60,932 nucleotides of DNA, taken from positions 1 to 60,932 of the IMG/VR virus record IMGVR_UViG_3300037293_000176. One strand, given 5' to 3'. This document shows positions 1-7,473 of the stretch, piece after piece (position 1 is the stretch's first letter; each line of letters starts with the position of its first letter). The notes under the pieces were generated by a model that was given only the letters and a program-made list of their open reading frames with translations, searched no databases and was not told the origin of the DNA. This DNA comes from a virus. Position numbers and translations under genes: made by a program.

Positions 1-724
1 TTGGAATGGTTAACAAGTTTGCTCCTATTCTTTTAAGAACCTTATGTGCTGCCATCTCTGCTGAAACAAATGCAGTGTTAACTCCCATTTTAACAAAGTT
101 TGCAGCGTCATTTGCTAGATAAATCGATTTTCCAATATTTTGCTCACCGACATAAACTACTAAAGATCCATCTTTATCATATCCACCAGTAAGCAGTCTA
201 TCTAAGAAATTATATCCAGTTGAAACCTTTACTCTTCCTTCTTGATAGTGATCGTCAACATTAAAGAAATCTAATCCAATATCTGAATTAAATACAATAG
301 AGTTCCTGTCATTAATTAAGCTTTTTACTTTAGATATAATTTGATCTGCATTTTCAGGAGTAACTTCAGTTGTCTTAATATATTCAATGGTATCGATTAA
401 AGTTGTATCGAATGTTCTCCATTTAATCCATGCTTCAGCCGTTGATACTAACCACTCTTCATCATATTGAGTTAGATCTGTCTTATATACTAATTCAATT
501 ATTGATTCTTCTACCTTACCTTTGAATTTAGGACTTTGAACTAAAATTTTCATTTGTTCTGCCTTTGGTGATTCATGGAATTTTTCGTAGAATTTAGTTG
601 CTAAAAAATGCATGGTGTCTATTTCATCTGATGTATAGAACCCTTTATGTATTTTTTCTAGGTATTTTGGTTTTGCTAAAGCTAACTGAAAGAATATTTT
701 TTCAAAATCTTGTCCGAATTTCAT
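1..724 (-). CDS. 41: Replicative DNA helicase, DnaB/gp41-like (partial, runs off left edge)
   Basis: Hexameric replicative helicase that unwinds DNA ahead of the fork with the primase. My translation from the ATG at 724 is open to base 1, giving about 241 residues with the C-terminal part missing. An alpha-helical N-terminal domain is followed by the start of a RecA-type ATPase domain: FLDRLLTGGYDKDGSLVVYV, then a Walker A region GEQNIGKS, then FVSAEMAAHKVLKRI, the usual DnaB/gp41 pattern. Its place downstream of uvsX and a small ORF matches the T4 order uvsX-40-41. The leader holds three 17-bp repeats with TATAAT-like cores. Motifs H2-H4 are outside the window, so an intein further on cannot be excluded. 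Confidence 0.85.
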   Translation of the reverse strand, partial: MKFGQDFEKIFFQLALAKPKYLEKIHKGFYTSDEIDTMHFLATKFYEKFHESPKAEQMKILVQSPKFKGKVEESIIELVYKTDLTQYDEEWLVSTAEAWIKWRTFDTTLIDTIEYIKTTEVTPENADQIISKVKSLINDRNSIVFNSDIGLDFFNVDDHYQEGRVKVSTGYNFLDRLLTGGYDKDGSLVVYVGEQNIGKSIYLANDAANFVKMGVNTAFVSAEMAAHKVLKRIGANLLTIP

Positions 725-765
725 TTGTTATTTGTTTTTAATTATAATGTATTATAGGACTAAGT

Positions 766-816
766 TTCATTATATCTGAATGTTCATTATATTTGAATGT
801 TCATTGTGGTTGAACA
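766..816 (-). repeat. Three 17-bp direct repeats in the gp41 leader
   Basis: Units at 766-782, 783-799 and 800-816. The first two differ at one base (TTCATTATATCTGAATG and TTCATTATATTTGAATG); the third is diverged. Read on the minus strand the first two contain ATATAATGAA, so each carries a TATAAT-like hexamer about 40-70 bases upstream of the helicase ATG. They could be tandem promoter elements or a protein-binding operator; the sequence alone does not decide. Confidence 0.55.
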
Positions 817-840
817 GATGTAAATGTTGAACAATGTATC

Positions 841-1152
841 TTATTGAAATGGATTTATTATTATTGTATACGATTCCTTTCCTTCTTCAAATTTAGTTTG
901 CTCTATTAGTCCAAGAGATATTGCTTGAGTCAGTCCCTTTTCGACATTAAATATATTTCCTTTAGCATGATATTTAATCAATGATGGTTTTGTAAAATTA
1001 TGCATCGGTCTACTTGGACGGTTTATTGTTTCAGATAAATAAATGTAAATTATATCAAAGGCATCAGGGAAGTTTTCAAGTTCCCCTTGTATGCCTAGTA
1101 TATATTTTATAGGTAGTTTATCTTCATTATATGACATAAGACTAACTTCCAT
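841..1152 (-). CDS. Hypothetical protein in the T4 gene 40 position
   Basis: 103 residues, not recognised. The predicted body is mixed alpha/beta with a helix-turn-helix-like middle (KPSLIKYHAKGNIFNVEKGL, then AISLGLIEQTKFEEG). That could be a small winged-helix domain, but this is inference from pattern only. It starts one base after the stop of the UvsX C-terminal gene and precedes gp41, where T4 carries gene 40. I see no convincing resemblance to T4 gp40. Tight packing suggests co-transcription and translational coupling with the recombinase. Confidence 0.7.
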   Translation of the reverse strand: MEVSLMSYNEDKLPIKYILGIQGELENFPDAFDIIYIYLSETINRPSRPMHNFTKPSLIKYHAKGNIFNVEKGLTQAISLGLIEQTKFEEGKESYTIIINPFQ

Positions 1153-1153
1153 T

Positions 1154-1726
1154 TTATTCGTTTGTTAAATTTTCATCAAGTAAAGCTCCGATTTCGTTAT
1201 CTATATTATCGCTTTCGGTATTATAGTTAAAAAGGGGCTTAATATGAATATTTATTTTTTCTAATATCTCCTTTGTAAATACCTTTTCACTAAAAAATTC
1301 AGAGTTTGTAACTACTTCATCTAGGTGCTGGCAGATCCATCCGCGTGCTGTTGCCTTTGGTGTTTTAACTCCTTTTTCTATAGAACCTCTTGTGATTCCA
1401 CAGATATCCCATGTTGCGTATTGCTCTAGGCCAACATACGGATTCATACCTTTGGTAAAATCTAAATGAAACTTAATAGGATGTGGCTTAGCAAATCTAT
1501 TTTTATCAGGTTTTGCCGTTACAATAATACCAACTTTTTCGGTACCATCCTTTAATTGTGCTTTAGTTAACATAAGAACAATAGAAGCAGCATACTCCGG
1601 ACCTGTATTGTGATGTATTACTCCATTTTCAGTAATATAATGTTGAACATCTCTTACTGTTAAATCATGTACTTTAGTAGATTTTAACTCGGTTACACTC
1701 TTTATTTTTAATTTGTTTAATTGCAT
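1154..1726 (-). CDS. uvsX: UvsX recombinase, C-terminal half, preceded by a C-intein
   Basis: The first 40 residues are the C-terminal segment of a split intein: block F VHDLTVRDVQHYITENG and block G VIHHN, ending in the catalytic Asn, followed by Thr as the +1 extein residue. The rest (TGPEYAASIVLMLTKAQLKDG onward, 150 residues) is the C-terminal part of a RecA/UvsX recombinase. Spliced to residues 1-222 of the N-terminal gene it would give a protein of about 372 residues with the junction AGGG|TGPEYAAS, in the loop 2 DNA-binding region. Its first 53 bases overlap the upstream endonuclease gene in another frame. UvsX pairs ssDNA with homologous duplex during recombination-dependent replication. 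Confidence 0.9.
   Translation of the reverse strand: MQLNKLKIKSVTELKSTKVHDLTVRDVQHYITENGVIHHNTGPEYAASIVLMLTKAQLKDGTEKVGIIVTAKPDKNRFAKPHPIKFHLDFTKGMNPYVGLEQYATWDICGITRGSIEKGVKTPKATARGWICQHLDEVVTNSEFFSEKVFTKEILEKINIHIKPLFNYNTESDNIDNEIGALLDENLTNE
1607..1726 (-). other. C-terminal part of split UvsX intein
   Basis: 40 codons encoding intein blocks F and G. The last two residues are His-Asn and the next codon is Thr. It pairs with the N-intein at 2724-3011. A Thr +1 nucleophile is less common than Cys or Ser but known in functional inteins. Confidence 0.88.
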
Positions 1727-2666
1727 CTTTTATTAATTTTATTGTTTTTGTATTATTCTTGTATGAATTGTCACTTACTCTAATAATTCCAGTAATATCA
1801 TTTCTAAATTCTAGGCATATTCTGTCCTTTATTTCATCGTATATTTGATTGTGCCAATATAACCCATCATATTCTATAAGAATTAATGAATCCTCGTCTT
1901 TAAAATAGCCATCATATTTTATTATACCTTGATTTAACTCTTCAGATTTCTGTATGTTAACTATAAATTCAGTATGTTTTATATTATCAATAGATTTTAC
2001 GATATTATTGAAAAATACAACTTCCTCCTTAGACACACTTCCGAAAAAAGATGCAAATTTTTCTGGATTATTTTTTATAAAGTTACTTTGTTTTTTAGAT
2101 ATTATTGCTTTAATAGTATCGTATTCACTTTCACTAGACCAGAATTCTCTGCAACCATAATTCCTTTTATGTGCCTCGTATTTTGCTTCTTCTTCAGAAA
2201 AACCTATGTTTTTCCAATATTCGATAGACCATACTGACTGTCTACTAATTTCATGTTTATCATATTTAGTATATCGCAAGTTGGATCTTCTAGATTGTTC
2301 ATTAGCTACCATTAAAGTTGCTTCAATCTGATTATACCCTTTATCAGTCCAATGTGAATTACATACATTACTGTTTTTTCTTTGTAATTCACTTATTTTT
2401 AAGGTAGCGTATTCATTATCATATCCCCTGGAATTCCAATATGATGTGCTTAATTTAGAAACTGCTTTACCATTCCTTTTCTGTTTAAAAAATTTTTGAC
2501 ATTCTAATTTAAATCCACATACTCCTTTTATTTCATTAGAATAAACGAAACTAAACATCTCTAAAAAATGTTCTTCGTTATTGATATTCATGTCATTATA
2601 ATGAGTATTTAAAAGTTTCTTAAATTCATCATATGTTGGATTAATATATTTCTTAAGTACTGGCAT
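1674..2666 (-). CDS. Vsr/EDxHD-like homing endonuclease inside the split uvsX
   Basis: Probable homing endonuclease lying between the two UvsX gene pieces. The reading frame is open up to a GTG at 2717, but I choose the ATG at 2666 (MPVLKKYINPTYDEF) because it follows an A-rich leader typical of this genome. The middle holds about four repeats of a W-centred module (YWNSRGYDNEYATLKISELQ, HWTDKGYNQIEATLMVANEQ, YWKNIGFSEEEAKYEAHKRN, then FWSSES...), probably DNA-binding. The C-terminal domain has LIEYDGLYWHN followed by an acidic/arginine stretch, as in Vsr-like nucleases of the type reported beside phage split inteins. Its last 17 codons overlap the C-intein start out of frame. The nuclease family call is inference; the position makes homing very likely. 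Confidence 0.75.
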   Translation of the reverse strand: MPVLKKYINPTYDEFKKLLNTHYNDMNINNEEHFLEMFSFVYSNEIKGVCGFKLECQKFFKQKRNGKAVSKLSTSYWNSRGYDNEYATLKISELQRKNSNVCNSHWTDKGYNQIEATLMVANEQSRRSNLRYTKYDKHEISRQSVWSIEYWKNIGFSEEEAKYEAHKRNYGCREFWSSESEYDTIKAIISKKQSNFIKNNPEKFASFFGSVSKEEVVFFNNIVKSIDNIKHTEFIVNIQKSEELNQGIIKYDGYFKDEDSLILIEYDGLYWHNQIYDEIKDRICLEFRNDITGIIRVSDNSYKNNTKTIKLIKDAIKQIKNKECNRVKIY

Positions 2667-2697
2667 TTTTAGTAGTTTCAATTTTTTGTTAGATAAT

Positions 2698-2719
2698 AGG
2701 TGGCTGTTAACCACCACCT
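2698..2719 (-). other. Short inverted repeat after the UvsX N-terminal stop
   Basis: AGGTGG and CCACCT arms (6 bp) with a 10-base loop, directly after the stop codon of the N-terminal UvsX gene and before the endonuclease start. No U-run follows, so it is not a clear terminator; it may affect endonuclease translation. Confidence 0.4.
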
Positions 2720-2720
2720 G

Positions 2721-3677
2721 TTATATATATCTAGACACTTCATTGTTTTTTACTAAATCTCTTGCTAATATCCAATTATTGTCATCTAATGGATCGTCTT
2801 CAACATTACCTGTAAAAAATCTATGATCTTCAGAACATTCTATAATCGTATTATCTTCAAATTCTATTCGGTATGTTTTCTTTTCAAACGTCCATGTGTT
2901 TTCTATTTCCATACCTCCATTTAATGTAAGAACTGAATCACCTTCTACTATATCTTCTATGTTCTTTAAGGTGTTATCGAACATTCTCACTTTAGATCCT
3001 GGAACTAAACAACCTCCACCTGCAACTTGTCTTGAAATAAAGTCTTGTGTTTGATAAGTATGATTAGTAAACAAAAATGGAATTTTTAAATCAGCAAGCG
3101 GAGTCATTATGATTCTAAAAATAGATTTTAAAATCTTAGATCTAGTCATATCTGCCTTTTCACTTCCACTTGTTGCATCATCAATTTCCTTTGCAGTCGC
3201 AAGGTTACCTGCTGAATCAAGAATAATCATGATTTTTTGTACTTCTCCACCTTTTCTTTTTACCTCTTGCATTTTTTGAGTAATAGTAGTGATTGAAGTC
3301 CTAAACGCCTGTACAGTATTTACAGGCTGATAATTTACTTTACTAATATCAATACCAAACTTTTTCATTTGGTCTTTATCTACTGCAGCTTCTGAATCAT
3401 AATAAATAACATAATATCCCATGTTAATTGCTTCTCGAACTGAATTTAATGTAAGAAAGGTTTTTCCAGTACCAGATGGTCCTGCTATTGAACAAGAACG
3501 GTTATTAGGCCATCCTCCCCATACCGAACCAGAAAGACATGCGTTTAAATGATAATTTCCAGTGTGAATCCATTCTGTTACTTCAGAAAAATTTGATTGG
3601 TCCATAACAGAACCTAAGGGGTTTAATCCTGCTAATTCTGCGTTTAAGTCATCGAATGTAAATTTATTTTTTGCCAT
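2721..3677 (-). CDS. uvsX: UvsX recombinase, N-terminal half, followed by an N-intein
   Basis: RecA-family recombinase. Residues 1-222 are the extein: Walker A GPSGTGKT at 66-73, a Walker B-like strand IMIILDSAG, and the run to QVAGGG at the start of loop 2. From Cys223 the sequence is the N-terminal part of an intein (CLVPGSKVRMFDNTLKNIED, block B CSEDHRFFTG), 96 residues, ending in a stop. The partner piece is at 1154-1726. Only after trans-splicing would the monomer be complete, since the remaining core and C-terminal part are in the second gene. A 54-residue coiled-coil gene lies directly upstream. In T4, UvsX loads on ssDNA with UvsY in the presence of gp32; both are encoded in this window. 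Confidence 0.93.
   Translation of the reverse strand: MAKNKFTFDDLNAELAGLNPLGSVMDQSNFSEVTEWIHTGNYHLNACLSGSVWGGWPNNRSCSIAGPSGTGKTFLTLNSVREAINMGYYVIYYDSEAAVDKDQMKKFGIDISKVNYQPVNTVQAFRTSITTITQKMQEVKRKGGEVQKIMIILDSAGNLATAKEIDDATSGSEKADMTRSKILKSIFRIIMTPLADLKIPFLFTNHTYQTQDFISRQVAGGGCLVPGSKVRMFDNTLKNIEDIVEGDSVLTLNGGMEIENTWTFEKKTYRIEFEDNTIIECSEDHRFFTGNVEDDPLDDNNWILARDLVKNNEVSRYI
2724..3011 (-). other. N-terminal part of split UvsX intein
   Basis: 96 codons starting at the Cys codon TGT (3009-3011). Block A (CLVPGSKV) and block B (SEDHRFFTG, with the conserved His) are visible. No endonuclease domain is fused; it ends in a stop and the endonuclease is a separate gene. Confidence 0.9.
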
Positions 3678-3693
3678 ATATTTTCTTTATTTT

Positions 3694-3858
3694 CTAATAT
3701 TTTATTCTTAATTCTTCAAGCTCTGTCATGAGTGATTGTGCCTCATCTTGTATCGCCTGCATTTTAGTTTGAAGACTTTCAAGTTTTTTAGTAATACTTT
3801 GATATTTTTTTACTATCTCGTATTGTTCTTCTGTTAAATTTTTGCTGTCTATTTCCAT
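3694..3858 (-). CDS. Small coiled-coil protein between polymerase C-half and uvsX
   Basis: 54-residue reading frame I translated from the ATG at 3858 (MEIDSKNLTEEQYEIVKK...) to the TAG at 3694. Almost the whole length is a charged amphipathic helix with heptad-like spacing (ITKKLESLQTKMQAI...), so a short coiled coil is likely. It starts 2 bases after the polymerase C-half stop and ends 17 bases before the uvsX start, filling the gap exactly. That is why I think it is real. Function unknown. Confidence 0.7.
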   Translation of the reverse strand: MEIDSKNLTEEQYEIVKKYQSITKKLESLQTKMQAIQDEAQSLMTELEELRIKY

Positions 3859-3860
3859 GT

Positions 3861-5057
3861 TTAAAATAATGATGTTGAATAAATTAAATTTCTGTTTAGT
3901 GTATGTAATCCTACCGCTGAAAGAACTCTGTTTAATGGATCAATTACACTTTTTTCAAACTGTAGTTCATAATCCACTGGTGGTGCAATTTCATACGGAT
4001 GTGCACTTGGTTGATATGCAAATATTTCACAAATAGAGTGTTTACAATGGTATAGTCTAAGCTTTTCTCCATTGCCAATCATCTTATATTTATTTTTATA
4101 TTTTGGATTGTTATTCATTAGAAAATTATAAAAACCTGCCGCCTTGACATTAGATGGGCATTTTAAGCCATACTGGAATTCAGTCGTATCATCTAGAATA
4201 TACTTATCGATGTTATTTGTTCTTTTGTTGAAGCAAATTTCATCTATATCTGCGAGCTGAAATTCTTTTTTACATTGTTTTAAATAATCTACTAATCTTT
4301 TTAGTAAAGATGCAGTTGGCTTCTCTGAAAGAATTAATTTAAGAGCTTCCGTTAAATGCTTTCTTGCAATCGCTGGAGTTGAGCTTTGAATAGTATCAAA
4401 TCCTATTGTTTTTATCTTTTTAAGTGAAGGGTACCTGTCATTGATATCGAGCCTGTCTTCCCATGCTATATTTTGAAGATATTTTTTCTTAGCTAACCAT
4501 ATTCCTGAATATGCTATTGTTTCTAATTCAAATACAAGAAAATTTTCGGTATTTGTTGCTTCTGAATACTTTTCCATACATTTAAAAATGTAATCCTTAA
4601 GTCTAAAGTTATATAATTCCATAATAAACTTATCTATTGACATAGAATCATCATTCCACTCAATAGATTCATACATTTCTTCGAATTGAACATAAGCCGA
4701 ATCGGTGTCAATATAAACAACAGATGGTCTTACTAGTTTATTCTTAATAGAAATATTAAAATGAGAATGCACTTGCTTATCTTTAAGCCAAAATTCATGA
4801 AAATACTTATTAAGAATTTTTTCTGAGTATAAAATGGCGGATTGACCCTGTAGTGTAATAGATTCAGCAATGTCTATGTTAAAAAAGTGAAACCATTTAT
4901 TTCCAAATGCACCATATATTGAGTTAAGCATTACCTTAACTGCCTGTTCGTATGCTGTATATTTAGCTGACATCATTGAATAATGTTCAACCAATATTTT
5001 GATCTCACTCTGTGTCAGATCTTCTTCCGGTTTTAGTATTAATTCATCTATTGTCAT
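3861..5057 (-). CDS. 43: Family B DNA polymerase, C-terminal half (fingers, palm, thumb)
   Basis: Carries polymerase motif B (KVMLNSIYG, residues 41-49) and motif C (YIDTDS, 115-120, the catalytic aspartates), then palm and thumb. It ends in a hydrophobic tail (IYSTSLF) that could bind the sliding clamp encoded immediately upstream. The exonuclease domain and motif A are missing; they are in the separate gene at 11590-12987. The break lies in the fingers between the RKDYKK stretch of the N-half and motif B. I see no intein sequence at either broken end, so the enzyme should be a non-covalent two-chain polymerase. Split gp43 is known in some T4-like phages of Aeromonas. Two bases separate its start from the clamp stop. 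Confidence 0.92.
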   Translation of the reverse strand: MTIDELILKPEEDLTQSEIKILVEHYSMMSAKYTAYEQAVKVMLNSIYGAFGNKWFHFFNIDIAESITLQGQSAILYSEKILNKYFHEFWLKDKQVHSHFNISIKNKLVRPSVVYIDTDSAYVQFEEMYESIEWNDDSMSIDKFIMELYNFRLKDYIFKCMEKYSEATNTENFLVFELETIAYSGIWLAKKKYLQNIAWEDRLDINDRYPSLKKIKTIGFDTIQSSTPAIARKHLTEALKLILSEKPTASLLKRLVDYLKQCKKEFQLADIDEICFNKRTNNIDKYILDDTTEFQYGLKCPSNVKAAGFYNFLMNNNPKYKNKYKMIGNGEKLRLYHCKHSICEIFAYQPSAHPYEIAPPVDYELQFEKSVIDPLNRVLSAVGLHTLNRNLIYSTSLF

Positions 5058-5059
5058 AT

Positions 5060-5824
5060 CTATTCAGCTGTTTGGCAGGTTGCAATTGTTAAAAGAGTTT
5101 CTGAATCCTTTGATCTTAAAACAACACGGTTTTCTAATACATTTGCAGTATAATCTTCTTTATCTAATAGATTTAAATATTTTTTAAATAGGGTAACATC
5201 CTTTTGTGGAGATCCTTTAAATTCCTCTGTTACTAAATAATTATAATTCTTACCTTTCATTCTAACACCTGCCTTACTTGTAGTAATTGTAAAGGTTTCT
5301 TCTTTGTCTAATCCAAACAGTGAACGAACCTTTGATGTTGCCGTGTAATCCATGTCGAATATATATTTAGCATCATCTACGTTAAAGATTGATGCAATCT
5401 GTGAATCAGTTAGATCTTTATATCCAAGGGATGGTTCTGAACATGATAATGTTATTTCTAATTCATTATTAAAAATACGAAATTCAGTTGCTACAAAATC
5501 TTCTTCATTTTCAACAAATTCTATTTCTGCCTGTATGTTGCCGAATTCAAATTGCTTAAATGCATCAGTTAATCTATTTGCATCAAAAAATGCAATTTTT
5601 AATTCCTTAGTATTGTTAACCTTGTCAATTGCATCTTCTTCTAATTGAAAGACTTGACCGATAGGTAACCTGTGATGCTTTACCGCATCTCTTTGTGGTA
5701 AATAAGCCGAAGCCTGAATTACTCCGTCTTTAATTTTAAAATAAATAAAGGTATCAATAACCTTTAACCTATTAACAAAACCAATAAAATTGTTTTGATC
5801 TACTTTTTCAATGCTAATTTTCAT
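5060..5824 (-). CDS. 45: Sliding clamp (gp45-like processivity factor)
   Basis: 254 residues. I call it the T4 gp45-type clamp from its length, its repeated beta-alpha-beta pattern and its position directly upstream of the polymerase C-terminal half. It has the clamp-like SYxA-type opening (VNRLKVIDTFIYFKIKDGVI) and a second-domain region with FTITTSKAGVRMKG. The clamp trimer tethers gp43 to DNA and in T4 also activates late transcription. The clamp-loader genes (44/62) are not in this window. A terminator and a probable promoter lie just upstream, so this gene likely begins a transcription unit running through polymerase, uvsX and gp41. Confidence 0.75.
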   Translation of the reverse strand: MKISIEKVDQNNFIGFVNRLKVIDTFIYFKIKDGVIQASAYLPQRDAVKHHRLPIGQVFQLEEDAIDKVNNTKELKIAFFDANRLTDAFKQFEFGNIQAEIEFVENEEDFVATEFRIFNNELEITLSCSEPSLGYKDLTDSQIASIFNVDDAKYIFDMDYTATSKVRSLFGLDKEETFTITTSKAGVRMKGKNYNYLVTEEFKGSPQKDVTLFKKYLNLLDKEDYTANVLENRVVLRSKDSETLLTIATCQTAE

Positions 5825-5830
5825 GTTGTC

Positions 5831-5886
5831 TATTTATAAATAATATTATTTAAGTATTATAAACATAATTAGCGTTTTGTTTCACA
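5831..5886 (-). promoter_or_regulatory. Probable promoter region of the clamp-polymerase-uvsX unit
   Basis: Between the upstream terminator and the ATG at 5824. On the minus strand it reads ATGTGAAACAAA (5886-5875 region), then 14 bases later TATAAT (5861-5856), and closer to the ATG a T4-late-like TATAAATA (5838-5831). The ATGTGAAACAAA element also sits after the terminator upstream of the dUTPase gene. TATAAT as -10 is the simplest reading; the TATAAATA is only 6 bases from the ATG and would give a nearly leaderless mRNA. Confidence 0.5.
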
Positions 5887-5914
5887 TAAAAAAACCTGCT
5901 ATTTCTAGCAGGTT
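5887..5914 (-). terminator. Rho-independent terminator
   Basis: 8-bp stem AACCTGCT/AGCAGGTT followed on the minus strand by seven U. It ends the transcript carrying the 6000-6287 gene. Upstream of it on the RNA (5915-5990) are two further possible hairpins, including CCCTGTGATAGTATCAAGGG and ACTCGAAAGAGT. Confidence 0.85.
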
Positions 5915-5999
5915 AAAACTCTTTCGAGTCGGTCCCTTGATACTATCACAGGGAAAGGAATTATTTTTAGTAAAATCTTTATCAACTAAATTAGTTTCA

Positions 6000-6287
6000 C
6001 TATGATACTGAAATTATTTTAAATACTACTACAAAATTACTATCTTTAGGCCATGACCTGTAATCATCATATGAGTTTACAATTTCAATTTCAATATTTT
6101 TAGATCGCAGACTACTTTGTAATATTTTTGCGACAGATTCTGGCGAACTTCCATGTCGATAGAAATACCCTCGACGACCTTCGATTGTACCGTTCTTTTT
6201 AAATGTTAGTTTGTCGATTCCTGTTACAACTTCTTCAAAAGCAGACTTTAATGCTTTTTTTTCAGCCGGTGAAGTGATTTTATCCAC
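6000..6287 (-). CDS. Hypothetical protein with capsid-targeting-like N-terminal remnant
   Basis: 95 residues from a GTG at 6287; function unknown. The frame stays open upstream to an in-frame TAA at 6348-6350. An ATG-AAA immediately before that TAA (6351-6356) gives MK*IKLFEQFTSTTKINEAG. This is the same leader and N-terminus as the gene at 18163-18441 (MKHIKLFEQFINE), including the AAACAATT before the ATG. Either translation starts at the GTG or at a rare codon, or the ancestral start has been lost to a stop at codon 3. The IKLFEQF...INEA pattern resembles T4 internal-protein targeting peptides. It is flanked by terminators on both sides, so it forms its own transcript. Confidence 0.55.
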   Translation of the reverse strand: MDKITSPAEKKALKSAFEEVVTGIDKLTFKKNGTIEGRRGYFYRHGSSPESVAKILQSSLRSKNIEIEIVNSYDDYRSWPKDSNFVVVFKIISVS

Positions 6288-6397
6288 AGAAACATCGCCA
6301 GCCTCATTTATTTTAGTAGTTGATGTGAATTGTTCAAATAATTTAATTTATTTCATAATTGTTTTCTGTTTTCTTTATATATCATATGTATATATGT

Positions 6398-6429
6398 AAA
6401 AAAGCAGGGAGTAGCGAATTCCCTGCTTT
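6398..6429 (-). terminator. Rho-independent terminator after nrdA
   Basis: 10-bp stem AAAGCAGGGA/TCCCTGCTTT with a 9-base loop and a U-run on the minus strand. It ends the nrdB-HNH-nrdA unit. Confidence 0.85.
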
Positions 6430-6486
6430 ACTTTCCGTGAACTAACCCGGTCCTAAAATGCAACTATATTTCAAGCTGCCTTTTCT

Positions 6487-7473
6487 TTACGCTTCACAAC
6501 TCGCACAGTCTAAAATATCTCTAGCAAATGATTGAGCTGAACCTTGACTAAATTGGTAGTAAAGTGTTTTGATTCCCTCTTCATGCGCATATAAATACAA
6601 TTTATTAATGTCCTTTGCTGGAACGCTAGGATGAATCATTAAATTTAATGATTGTGACTGATCTATAAATTTTTGTCTCTGAGCTGCTTGTAAAACTATT
6701 TCCTTTGGTGTAATTTCAACAAAAGATTTAAAAACTTCTTTTGTTGGAAAATCTAAGTGCTGAACACTTCCATCTCTTTTGAGAATTCCTTCCCATACTT
6801 CAGGAGTATTTAAGTTATACTTGGTTAATTCATCAGTAAGAAATGGATTTTTGTATATTGTTTTTGACTTTGCTAAATCTTTAATAAAATAATTAGATTT
6901 AATAGGTTCTATTCCCATTGAAACTTGACCTAAAATAAATGAACTACTCTTTGTTGGTGCAATCGCAACTAATGTTGTATTTGCATATCCATCTCTTAGT
7001 GATCGATAACCTTTTTCATCATGTAACCATCGGGATGCCGCATCACTTCTTTCCTTTAAAGTTGAAAATATATCATGGTTTAATGCCTTTGATTGTAAAG
7101 AGTCAAATGTTATTAATTTTGACTGGAATAGTGAATGATAGCCAAGAACCCCTAGACCTAATGCTCTATGTTGTTCGGCAAATCGATGTGCCCTTGACAT
7201 ACCTGGCATTTTAAATGACTTCTTAATAAATTCATCCATAACTGCATTTAAGAACAATACATATGTTTCGATAGCATCTGTTTTTTTAATATCATCCCAA
7301 TGTAAAAGATTAATAGAACCTAAACAACATACAAACGAATTAAAAGAATCCGTTGGAAGCTGAATCTCGCTACAGTTATGCACTAGTATATCGTCAGCAT
7401 AAAAATTATGATTGTCCTCTACTGTGATATCGAAAACTGGAATTTCTTCTTCCAGATATTGTATTTTTAACAT
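6487..7473 (-). CDS. nrdA: Ribonucleotide reductase alpha subunit, C-terminal half, preceded by a C-intein
   Basis: Residues 1-33 are a C-intein (VFDITVEDNHNFYADDILVHN). The extein begins with Cys34 as CSEIQLPTDSF. Joined to the N-half, the junction reads ASNL|CSEI, the NrdA NLCxEI motif. Its Cys carries the transient thiyl radical, so the splice nucleophile is the catalytic residue itself. Also visible are the tyrosine pair LYYQFSQG of the radical-transfer path and a C-terminal cysteine pair (DCASCEA) for re-reduction by thioredoxin or glutaredoxin. Mature length after splicing would be about 541 residues, short for class I. It overlaps the HNH gene by 7 bases (ATGTTAA), giving translational coupling. 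Confidence 0.93.
   Translation of the reverse strand: MLKIQYLEEEIPVFDITVEDNHNFYADDILVHNCSEIQLPTDSFNSFVCCLGSINLLHWDDIKKTDAIETYVLFLNAVMDEFIKKSFKMPGMSRAHRFAEQHRALGLGVLGYHSLFQSKLITFDSLQSKALNHDIFSTLKERSDAASRWLHDEKGYRSLRDGYANTTLVAIAPTKSSSFILGQVSMGIEPIKSNYFIKDLAKSKTIYKNPFLTDELTKYNLNTPEVWEGILKRDGSVQHLDFPTKEVFKSFVEITPKEIVLQAAQRQKFIDQSQSLNLMIHPSVPAKDINKLYLYAHEEGIKTLYYQFSQGSAQSFARDILDCASCEA
7375..7473 (-). other. C-terminal part of split NrdA intein
   Basis: 33 codons with block F (VFDITVEDNHNFYADD) and block G ending His-Asn, then Cys as +1. Partner at 8479-8802. Confidence 0.9.

Noticed and set aside
2666-2717. Longer endonuclease start (GTG at 2717)
   Set aside because: It overlaps the small hairpin after uvsX-N and lacks an A-rich leader; the ATG at 2666 fits the local pattern.
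5893-5935. Resemblance of the RNA near GTTTTAACCTGCTAGAAATAGC to CRISPR tracr/guide scaffolds
   Set aside because: No repeat-spacer array or Cas gene in the window; the stem is a simple terminator with a short loop.
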